Shown here: positions 1-5,338 of the stretch, in pieces
How positions within the stretch are numbered: position 1 is the stretch's first letter
Layout: every line of letters begins with the position of its first letter
Source of the DNA: Shewanella sp.
Lineage (GTDB): Bacteria; Pseudomonadota; Gammaproteobacteria; Enterobacterales; Shewanellaceae
Assembly (NCBI GenBank): GCA_004195335.1
Contig: SDWK01000859.1
Span: forward strand, 1 to 6,130
Reading direction: 5' to 3'
DNA length: 6,130 nucleotides
Notes under the pieces: generated by a model
The model's input: only the letters and a program-made list of their open reading frames with translations
Databases searched by the model: none
Told to the model about the DNA's origin: nothing
Program-made: the position numbers and the translations under genes

Positions 1-30
1 AGAGGGGTTCGATTCCCCTCCCTCCGACAA
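1..30 (+). tRNA. 3' end of a tRNA or tRNA-like sequence (partial; possible attachment-site remnant)
   Basis: Bases 3-7 (AGGGG) and 15-19 (CCCCT) form a perfect five-pair T-stem around the canonical seven-base loop TTCGATT. Seven bases (20-26, CCCTCCG) follow as the 3' acceptor strand, then A27 as discriminator. The expected CCA reads CAA. The 5' part lies outside the window, so the amino acid identity cannot be read. An acceptor strand ending CCG-A would fit a CGG-starting tRNA such as proline, but this is weak. Because the CCA is absent, the stretch could instead be a tRNA that relies on CCA addition, a decayed tRNA, or a duplicated tRNA 3' end left by integration of a mobile element. Bases 22-28 can also pair with 36-42 in a small hairpin. 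Confidence 0.5.
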
Positions 31-88
31 ATAAAGTCGGGGAAGTTAAAGACGAGGCGACAGAACGCGCCTACCTTAGTGATTAAAT

Positions 89-112
89 AAGCCCCTTAAT
101 TGGGGCTTTTTT
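89..112 (+). terminator. Rho-independent terminator of the upstream transcript
   Basis: The stem AAGCCCC (89-95) pairs exactly with GGGGCTT (102-108) around a six-base loop. Uninterrupted T residues run from 107 to 112. This is a textbook intrinsic terminator on the + strand. It should end the tRNA-like or earlier transcript and separate it from the cox leader. The A residues before the stem are too few to make it a convincing terminator for the - strand. Confidence 0.85.
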
Positions 113-140
113 GTGCCTGTATATTAAAAAAGTTTAATTA

Positions 141-154
141 TTGATCTTGATCAA
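141..154. promoter_or_regulatory. FNR/EtrA-family operator
   Basis: TTGAT-CTTG-ATCAA is an exact match to the FNR-family consensus TTGAT-N4-ATCAA. The symmetry extends one more pair (A140, T155). FNR homologues (EtrA in Shewanella, Anr in Pseudomonas) bind such sites when oxygen is absent. The box lies 338 bp before the coxB start, with only non-coding sequence between, so the cox operon is the likely target. Whether it represses or activates depends on the start of transcription, which is not known. By analogy with FNR repression of E. coli cyo, anaerobic repression of this aerobic oxidase is the simplest reading. The site lacks the TGTGA half-site expected for CRP. Confidence 0.7.
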
Positions 155-175
155 TATTTGCCCAGCAAGTAAGTT
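147..175 (+). promoter_or_regulatory. Weak candidate sigma70 promoter overlapping the FNR box
   Basis: TTGATC at 147-152 resembles a -35 element (four of six). TAAGTT at 170-175 is a poor -10 element at 17-bp spacing. If used, an FNR-family protein at 141-154 would cover the -35 region and repress. An alternative -10 is GATAAT at 191-196, but it has no recognisable -35. Neither assignment is secure. The entry mainly records that the promoter probably lies between 140 and 205 and that a leader of roughly 270-300 nt is then implied. Confidence 0.2.
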
Positions 176-237
176 TAAGTCTGTATCAACGATAATTTGT
201 TATATCCGAACGATTTAATCCGCCCTGGAGTAAATCA

Positions 238-300
238 ATGCTCTGCGACAATAAGTGCATTGATCGACCGGTAGAAGTCGGGAGGTATAACCAGCCGTAA
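238..300 (+). CDS. Possible 20-residue leader peptide upstream of coxB
   Basis: An ATG at 238 opens 20 codons ending at TAA (298-300). It is preceded by GGAG at 227-230 with a seven-base spacer, better than many real starts. The peptide begins MLCDNKC, giving two cysteines spaced C-x3-C, and continues with several charged residues. It has no membrane segment, and I recognise no family. It lies in the long leader between the FNR box and coxB, so it could be a regulatory upstream ORF. Another short in-frame stretch, GTG 301 or ATG 307 to TAA 361-363, follows directly after its stop. Length alone does not exclude chance, so confidence rests only on the ribosome binding site and location. Confidence 0.25.
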   Translation: MLCDNKCIDRPVEVGRYNQP

Positions 301-367
301 GTGCAGATGTGGTTCAGCCTAGCAGCCATCAATAAGACTGCTTACTTTGCAGATAAAAAGTAAAGCC

Positions 368-400
368 GCCAACGCACTTTGAAGTCATCGTTGCTTTTTT
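368..400 (+). terminator. Weak terminator-like hairpin in the coxB leader (possible attenuator)
   Basis: G368, C370 and AACG (371-374) can pair with CGTTGC (389-394), leaving C369 bulged. An inner ACT/AGT stem (376-378 with 383-385) closes a TTGA loop. Six T residues (395-400) follow immediately. The stem is short and contains an internal loop, so it would be an inefficient terminator. Its place inside the leader suggests a possible attenuator. Just upstream, TTACTTT (342-348) pairs with AAAGTAA (357-363) in a separate 7-bp hairpin. Confidence 0.25.
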
Positions 401-407
401 GGGAACT

Positions 408-476
408 GAAGAGTTTGCATAGAGCAGAGACTTACTGTGTGACTCTTCTTTGTCTTTCTATGACAGAGGAGAAGTC
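408..476 (+). promoter_or_regulatory. Shine-Dalgarno-sequestering hairpin of coxB with a competing upstream helix
   Basis: Bases 441-454 pair with 462-476 around a seven-base loop (455-461). There are 14 pairs, two of them G-U, and one bulged A (472). The 3' arm contains AGGAG at 467-471, the coxB Shine-Dalgarno seven bases before the GTG start at 479. The folded form would therefore hide the ribosome binding site. GAAGAGT at 408-414 is exactly complementary to ACTCTTC at 442-448, part of the 5' arm, and would free the Shine-Dalgarno when paired. Two mutually exclusive helices around a ribosome binding site resemble a riboswitch, thermometer or leader-peptide expression platform. No known ligand-binding domain is recognised. 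Confidence 0.5.
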
Positions 477-478
477 TA

Positions 479-2053
479 GTGAAGCAAAAGTTGTATGGTG
501 TGCTGGCGTTAATTTTTTCGCCTTCTATCTTGGCAGCAGATATGCCCCTGAACATGACTAGAGGGGTAACAGATATTAGTGGGCAGGTGTATAGCCTGCA
601 CATGATCATTCTGTATATCTGTTGCGCTATCGGTACTGTTGTTTTCGGTGTGATGATCTATTCGATGATCAACCACCGAAAATCTAAAGGTGCCGTAGCA
701 GCCAACTTCCATGAAAGTACTAAAGTCGAAATAGCCTGGACTCTCATACCTTTCATCATTCTGATCCTAATGGCAATCCCTGCGACCAAGACCTTAATCG
801 CAATGGAAGATCCATCAGATGCCGATCTAACCATCAAAATCACCGGTTCTCAGTGGAAGTGGCATTACAGCTATTTCGATCACGACCTCGAATTTTACAG
901 CTTACTTTCAACCCCAAGAGAACAGATAGAAGGCACCGAAGAGAAAGGTGAAAACTACCTCCTCGAAGTCGACAAACCTTTAGTCCTCCCAGTGAACAAG
1001 AAAGTTAGATTTTTAATGACCTCCGAAGATGTTATCCATTCATGGTGGGTGCCGGCGTTTGCAGTGAAAAAAGATGCCAACCCAGGCTTCATCAATGAAG
1101 CTTGGACACGGATTGATAAGCCCGGTGTTTACCGCGGCCAATGTGCCGAACTTTGCGGCAAAGATCACGGGTTTATGCCGATTGTTGTCGAAGCGCTTTC
1201 AGAAGAAGACTTTGATAAGTGGCTGATTGCTCAGAAGCAGCAAGCGAACAATGCCGAAGCTGAAGCGAAAGCTGCGCTTTCGCAAACTTTGAGCATGGAA
1301 GAACTCATGGCTCAAGGTGAGCAAATCTACCTCGCTCGATGCGCCGCCTGTCACCAACCTAATGGTGCTGGTCTACCAGGTGTATTCCCTGCTCTTATTG
1401 GTAGCCCCATTACCAAAGGGCCTGTCTCTGTTCATATCGATATCGTATTAAATGGTAAGTCTGGTACCGCTATGCAAGCTTTTGCTAAGCAACTGACTGC
1501 GACAGAAATTGCTGCCGTAGTGACTTTTGAGCGTAATGCTTGGGGCAATGACTCTGGCGATACTGTTCAAGCAGTCGATGTCAGCTCTGGTGGTTCGAGC
1601 TCTGCCGCCTCCAACGATTCTGACACTGCAATTCCTGTCACTTTACCAGCAAACCGGCCTGAGACTGAGCAAGTTAAAACGGCTGTAACTGAAACGGTAA
1701 ACGAAGTTGTTGAGGAAGTTAACGCGGTTGTTTTAGATGACTTAACGATGGATGAACTTATGGCCATGGGTGAGAAGGTCTACATGACTAATTGTGTTGC
1801 TTGTCACCAGCCAGCAGGTACTGGATTACCCGGCGCTTTCCCTTCATTAGTCGGCAGCCCAGTGATTACAGGCCCAGTAAGTGGTCACCTTGATGTTGTC
1901 ATCAATGGTAAATCGGGTACTGCAATGCAGTCATTTAGCTCACTACTTACGCCACAACAGTTAGCTGCAGTGGTGACTTATGAGCGCAATGCATGGGGTA
2001 ATAACTCCGGTGATGCCGTTCAAGCTTCTGACGTTGTTGGTCACGGAAAGTAA
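479..2053 (+). CDS. coxB: Cytochrome c oxidase subunit II with two fused cytochrome c domains
   Basis: Subunit II of an aa3/caa3 oxidase accepts electrons from cytochrome c and passes them through CuA to subunit I. Residues 1-20 are a signal peptide. Two membrane helices (about 41-63 and 85-105) anchor the protein. The periplasmic cupredoxin domain has every CuA ligand at standard spacing: H187, C222, E224, C226, H230 and M233. Two class I cytochrome c domains follow: CAACH at 288-292 with candidate axial M332, and CVACH at 439-443 with M483. They are joined by a Ser/Gly/Ala- and Val/Glu-rich linker (about 369-422). At 524 residues it is about twice the length of a plain subunit II, which the tandem heme domains explain. 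The start is GTG, chosen because AGGAG (467-471) precedes it at seven bases and a signal peptide follows directly. It is the first gene of the operon, 9 nt before coxA. Confidence 0.97.
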   Translation: MKQKLYGVLALIFSPSILAADMPLNMTRGVTDISGQVYSLHMIILYICCAIGTVVFGVMIYSMINHRKSKGAVAANFHESTKVEIAWTLIPFIILILMAIPATKTLIAMEDPSDADLTIKITGSQWKWHYSYFDHDLEFYSLLSTPREQIEGTEEKGENYLLEVDKPLVLPVNKKVRFLMTSEDVIHSWWVPAFAVKKDANPGFINEAWTRIDKPGVYRGQCAELCGKDHGFMPIVVEALSEEDFDKWLIAQKQQANNAEAEAKAALSQTLSMEELMAQGEQIYLARCAACHQPNGAGLPGVFPALIGSPITKGPVSVHIDIVLNGKSGTAMQAFAKQLTATEIAAVVTFERNAWGNDSGDTVQAVDVSSGGSSSAASNDSDTAIPVTLPANRPETEQVKTAVTETVNEVVEEVNAVVLDDLTMDELMAMGEKVYMTNCVACHQPAGTGLPGAFPSLVGSPVITGPVSGHLDVVINGKSGTAMQSFSSLLTPQQLAAVVTYERNAWGNNSGDAVQASDVVGHGK

Positions 2054-2062
2054 GGGATTAAA

Positions 2063-3667
2063 ATGAGCACAATTACACAAGATTCACCAGCAGCTCACGA
2101 CGATCACCATGATGACCATCATCATGGGGCGCCAAAAGGCATCATGCGCTGGATTTTAACAACAAACCATAAAGACATAGGCACACTCTACCTCTGGTTC
2201 AGCTTTATTATGTTCCTGACCGGAGGTGCTATGGCGATGGTGATCCGCGCCGAACTATTTCAGCCAGGATTGCAGTTAGTTGAGCCCAACTTTTTTAACC
2301 AGATGACCACAGTTCATGGACTTGTGATGGTATTTGGTGCTGTGATGCCCGCCTTCACGGGGCTGGCGAACTGGCTAATCCCTATGATGATTGGTGCCCC
2401 GGATATGGCACTTCCAAGAATGAATAACTGGAGCTTCTGGATTTTACCCTTTGCCTTCGCCATCTTACTCAGCTCACTGTTTATGGAAGGAGGAGGGCCT
2501 AACTTTGGTTGGACATTCTATGCGCCACTATCGACAACCTACAGCCCAGATAGTACCGCCCTGTTCGTTTTTTCGGTCCATATCATGGGAATGAGCTCCA
2601 TCATGGGTGCGATTAATGTCATCGTAACTATCGTTAATATGCGCGCCCCCGGCATGAAATGGATGAAGCTTCCCTTGTTTGTCTGGACCTGGTTAATCAC
2701 GGCATTCTTATTGATTGCAGTAATGCCGGTTCTGGCTGGCACAGTAACTATGGTACTCACGGATAAATACTTTGGCACCAGCTTTTTTGATGCCGCAGGT
2801 GGTGGAGATCCGGTGATGTTTCAGCATATCTTCTGGTTCTTCGGTCACCCAGAAGTCTACATCATGATCTTACCCTCATTCGGTATCATCTCGGCTATCG
2901 TTCCCACTTTCAGCCGTAAGCGATTATTTGGTTACTCCTCTATGGTTTACGCCACAGCGAGTATCGCCATTCTCTCCTTCCTTGTGTGGGCGCATCATAT
3001 GTTCACCACGGGCATGCCAGTATTTGCCGAACTCTTTTTCATGTATTGCACTATGCTCATCGCGGTACCCACAGGGGTTAAAGTATTCAATTGGGTCGCT
3101 ACGATGTGGCGTGGATCGATCAGCTTCGAAACGCCGATGTTATTCGCGATAGCCTTTATCATACTGTTCACCATTGGGGGATTCTCAGGCTTAATGCTGG
3201 CCATCACCCCGGCAGATTTTCAATATCATGATACCTATTTTGTGGTTGCTCACTTCCACTATGTGCTTGTCACCGGAGCCATATTTTCGATTATGGCTGG
3301 GGCCTATTATTGGTTACCTAAGTGGACCGGGAATATGTACGACGAAAAGTTGGGCAGGATCCACTTCTGGTGCTCGGTGATCTCGGTCAATGTGTTGTTC
3401 TTCCCCATGCACTTCTTAGGCTTAGCAGGCATGCCCAGACGAATTCCGGATTACGCCATTCAGTTTGCGGATGTGAATCAAATTGTCTCTATCGGCGGTT
3501 TCGCATTTGGCCTTTCACAACTAATTTTCCTTGCCGTTGTGATTAAATGCATTCGCGGTGGTGAAAAAGCCCCGGCTAAACCTTGGGAAGGTGCCGAAGG
3601 TTTGGAGTGGACACTACCAAGCCCCGCCCCATACCACTCTTTCTCTACACCTCCGGAGATTAAGTAG
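2063..3667 (+). CDS. coxA: Cytochrome c oxidase subunit I (A1-type heme-copper oxidase)
   Basis: This is the catalytic inner-membrane subunit, which reduces O2 to water and pumps protons. The 534 residues form the usual twelve-helix core with all metal ligands: H85 and H399 for heme a, H397 for heme a3, and H262, H311 and H312 for CuB. Y266 is the cross-linked tyrosine, in GHPEVY. E264 at the end of the D-channel marks an A1-type enzyme. D114 and N103 (D-channel) and T337/K340 (K-channel, PTGVK) are present. The H389-D390 pair matches the Mg/Mn site. The first 24 residues are rich in His and Asp (HDDHHDDHHH), a feature seen in many proteobacterial CoxA tails and possibly metal binding. AAGGGA (2052-2057) lies five bases before the ATG. 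The stop is two bases before ctaG. Confidence 0.98.
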   Translation: MSTITQDSPAAHDDHHDDHHHGAPKGIMRWILTTNHKDIGTLYLWFSFIMFLTGGAMAMVIRAELFQPGLQLVEPNFFNQMTTVHGLVMVFGAVMPAFTGLANWLIPMMIGAPDMALPRMNNWSFWILPFAFAILLSSLFMEGGGPNFGWTFYAPLSTTYSPDSTALFVFSVHIMGMSSIMGAINVIVTIVNMRAPGMKWMKLPLFVWTWLITAFLLIAVMPVLAGTVTMVLTDKYFGTSFFDAAGGGDPVMFQHIFWFFGHPEVYIMILPSFGIISAIVPTFSRKRLFGYSSMVYATASIAILSFLVWAHHMFTTGMPVFAELFFMYCTMLIAVPTGVKVFNWVATMWRGSISFETPMLFAIAFIILFTIGGFSGLMLAITPADFQYHDTYFVVAHFHYVLVTGAIFSIMAGAYYWLPKWTGNMYDEKLGRIHFWCSVISVNVLFFPMHFLGLAGMPRRIPDYAIQFADVNQIVSIGGFAFGLSQLIFLAVVIKCIRGGEKAPAKPWEGAEGLEWTLPSPAPYHSFSTPPEIK

Positions 3668-3669
3668 GC

Positions 3670-4242
3670 ATGGCTAAGAACCAGGTGAATGCTAACCGAA
3701 AGCTTATCCGTTGGCTGATTGCTGCAGCGATAGGCATGTTCGGCTTCGGCTTCGCGCTGGTGCCCCTGTATGACGTGCTCTGTGATCAGCTAGGGATCAA
3801 CGGCAAAACCCAGAGCACGGCTAGCAGCTATGAGCCAATGACGATCGATAAAGACCGCACCATCACCGTTGAATTTATGGCGCAGGTACAAAGTGATATG
3901 CCTTGGGAATTTAAACCTGAGGTGACACGCTTGCGAGTCCATCCCGGAGAGTTAGTCCGCACTCATTTTAATGCTAAAAACCTCTCCATAAATGAGCTTG
4001 TTGGACAAGCTATCCCTTCAGTGTCGCCCGGACAGGGAGCCGCCTACTTCAATAAAACAGAGTGTTTCTGCTTTAATCAACAAAGATTAGCAGCAAAGGC
4101 CAGTGCAGAGTTACCCCTGATATTTTTTGTGGATCCAGATCTTCCTGATTCCATAACGACACTGACTCTCTCTTATACCCTCTACAACATCACCGACCGC
4201 GGATTTGTCGGTGATGTTGTAGAGCAAGGAGCAGCAAAATGA
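3670..4242 (+). CDS. ctaG: Cytochrome c oxidase assembly protein CtaG/Cox11
   Basis: The Cox11 family delivers copper to the CuB site of subunit I. The 190-residue protein has a short cytoplasmic N-terminus, one membrane helix (about 13-32) and a periplasmic immunoglobulin-like domain. The copper-binding motif is E-C-F-C-F at 131-135 (C132, C134), within the family block FNKTECFCF. A third conserved cysteine, C38, follows the helix in the LYDVLC motif. GGAG at 3655-3658, inside the end of coxA, is a distant Shine-Dalgarno (11 bases), so translational coupling to coxA is likely. The last four bases overlap coxC as ATGA. The C-terminal tail (about residues 171-185) is encoded by an exact inverted repeat, listed separately. 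Confidence 0.95.
   Translation: MAKNQVNANRKLIRWLIAAAIGMFGFGFALVPLYDVLCDQLGINGKTQSTASSYEPMTIDKDRTITVEFMAQVQSDMPWEFKPEVTRLRVHPGELVRTHFNAKNLSINELVGQAIPSVSPGQGAAYFNKTECFCFNQQRLAAKASAELPLIFFVDPDLPDSITTLTLSYTLYNITDRGFVGDVVEQGAAK
4180..4224. repeat. Perfect 18-bp inverted repeat at the ctaG/coxC junction
   Basis: CTCTACAACATCACCGAC (4180-4197) and its exact reverse complement (4207-4224) flank a nine-base loop (4198-4206). In mRNA this would form an uninterrupted 18-pair hairpin. It lies wholly within ctaG codons near the stop. The hairpin ends one base before AAGGAG (4226-4231), the coxC Shine-Dalgarno, and no T-tract follows, so it is not an intrinsic terminator. It could stabilise or process the mRNA, set the coxC/ctaG ratio, or hold the coxC ribosome binding site open. 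No direct repeats or transposon ends were seen around it. Confidence 0.95.
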
Positions 4243-5114
4243 CAAATAAGCACGAACACTACTATGTTCCCGCACAGAGTGCATGGCCAATTCTCGGCGC
4301 ATTTGGGTTATTCCTTATCGCTTTTGGCGCTGGAAGTTACGTACAACAACTTAACACCGATGGGGGCAGCGGTGGCTGGATCTTACTCGCGGGCATCGCC
4401 GTCATCATATTCATGATTTTTGGCTGGTTCAGAACCGTCATCGCCGAGTCCATGAGTGGTCTCTATTCCAAGCAGATGGATCGCTCATTCAGACAAGGGA
4501 TGAGTTGGTTTATTTTTTCCGAAGTCATGTTTTTTGCCGCCTTCTTTGGCGCACTACTCTATGCGCGAATGATTGCTGTACCTTGGTTAGGCGGAGATTC
4601 GAATAACGCGATGACCAACGAGATTCTCTGGCCTGGCTTTGAAGCCATTTGGCCACTGGTGATCACACCGGGTGGAACCGAAACTGAAGCGATGGGCTGG
4701 ACTGGATTGCCGCTATACAACACCATCATTCTGCTAACATCATCGATTACCCTCCACTTTGCCCACGTGAGCTTGGAGAAAGAGAAACGTTCTGCCATCG
4801 CTATCTGGTTGGGAATTACCATATTACTCGGTATGAGTTTCTTGGTATTACAAGCCGAAGAATATATCCACGCTTATCAGGAGATGGGCCTGACACTCTC
4901 TTCCGGTGTCTATGGGAATACATTTTTCTTGCTTACTGGCTTTCATGGTATGCATGTCACCCTAGGCACCGTCTTTCTTATGGTGCTATTTCTGAGGGTG
5001 GTCAAAGGGCATTTTACTTCAGAAAGACACTTCGCCTTTCAGGCTGGAAGTTGGTATTGGCACTTTGTGGATGTCGTCTGGTTGTCCCTATTTATCTTCG
5101 TTTACGTGCTTTAA
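4239..5114 (+). CDS. coxC: Cytochrome c oxidase subunit III
   Basis: Subunit III is a core membrane subunit without redox metals. It stabilises subunit I and supports proton uptake into the D-channel. The 291 residues show the seven-helix bacterial form, starting about residue 15. The conserved membrane glutamate is in the FSEVMFF motif (E95). Other family blocks are QAEEY (205-209), GFHGMHV (234-240) and the C-terminal HFAFQAGSWYWHFVDVVWL (264-282). AAGGAG (4226-4231) lies seven bases before the ATG, and the start overlaps the ctaG stop by four bases, showing tight coupling. A loop near 115-155 between helices is longer than in the mitochondrial protein. The stop is five bases from the end of the oppositely oriented DUF2909 gene. 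Confidence 0.97.
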   Translation: MTNKHEHYYVPAQSAWPILGAFGLFLIAFGAGSYVQQLNTDGGSGGWILLAGIAVIIFMIFGWFRTVIAESMSGLYSKQMDRSFRQGMSWFIFSEVMFFAAFFGALLYARMIAVPWLGGDSNNAMTNEILWPGFEAIWPLVITPGGTETEAMGWTGLPLYNTIILLTSSITLHFAHVSLEKEKRSAIAIWLGITILLGMSFLVLQAEEYIHAYQEMGLTLSSGVYGNTFFLLTGFHGMHVTLGTVFLMVLFLRVVKGHFTSERHFAFQAGSWYWHFVDVVWLSLFIFVYVL

Positions 5115-5119
5115 TCAAA

Positions 5120-5338
5120 TTAGTAGGGTCTGGGGTTGGGGGAGAGTATTCCCATCCCCATTGCCAGCAATATGATCAACACAGCGACGACAGAAAAAAT
5201 AACCCTACGCCCTAAAAAGCGACTCACAGGCACTTCAGACTCTCCTTTAACCAACAAAAATAGGGCTTTGGCTAAATTAAAAACAATGAATAGCAGTAAC
5301 AGAACTAAGACTAATTTGAAAACAAATAATGTATTCAC
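5120..5338 (-). CDS. DUF2909 twin-transmembrane protein of the cox cluster
   Basis: This is a small inner-membrane protein of 72 residues with two hydrophobic helices (about 4-30 and 46-65) joined by a short basic loop (KGESEVPVSRFLGRR). It ends in a proline-rich tail. Length, topology and position match the DUF2909 twin-transmembrane family, which sits between coxC and surf1 in reverse orientation in other gammaproteobacteria such as Pseudomonas. Its role is unknown, though its constant location suggests oxidase assembly or function. The start is GTG at 5338, supported by GAGGA on the minus strand (TCCTC at 5345-5349 on the plus strand) six bases upstream. It converges on coxC and diverges from surf1, so its mRNA would be antisense to any coxC-surf1 read-through transcript. 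Confidence 0.8.
   Translation of the reverse strand: MNTLFVFKLVLVLLLLFIVFNLAKALFLLVKGESEVPVSRFLGRRVIFSVVAVLIILLAMGMGILSPNPRPY
5131..5160. repeat. Imperfect inverted repeat between convergent coxC and the DUF2909 gene
   Basis: TGGGGTTGGG (5131-5140) pairs with CCCATCCCCA (5151-5160) with a single T-T mismatch, around a ten-base loop. It sits 16 bases after the coxC stop and inside the 3' end of the DUF2909 gene. No T-run follows on either strand, so it is not a classical terminator. It may mark or protect the 3' end of the coxBA-ctaG-coxC message. Coding constraint on the DUF2909 C-terminus could also produce it by chance. Confidence 0.5.

Noticed and set aside
1..30. Identifying the partial tRNA as serine, selenocysteine or tmRNA
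   Set aside because: Counting from the T-loop places A, not G, at the discriminator and a seven-base acceptor strand. The tmRNA 3' end pattern is also not matched.
141..154. Reading the palindrome as a CRP site
   Set aside because: The half-sites are TTGAT with four-base spacing, not TGTGA with six-base spacing, so an FNR-family protein fits better.
379..561. Plus-strand 60-codon open frame overlapping the coxB start
   Set aside because: It overlaps the coxB signal peptide in another frame, starts at TTG without a ribosome binding site, and has no recognisable family.
2107..2127. Perfect 9-bp inverted repeat with 3-base loop near the coxA start
   Set aside because: It falls in the His/Asp-rich tail, where CAT, GAT and their neighbours readily produce ATGATG/CATCAT complementarity, so codon composition explains it.
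4111..4302. Minus-strand 63-codon frame with a peptide like the CtaG tail
   Set aside because: The resemblance is forced by the perfect inverted repeat at 4180-4224, which reads alike on both strands. No other support for a gene.
5136..5285. N-terminal 50-residue extension of the surf1 reading frame
   Set aside because: It is antisense to the DUF2909 gene, polar, and absent from the usual SURF1 architecture, in which the first helix lies near the N-terminus. It reflects an open antisense frame.
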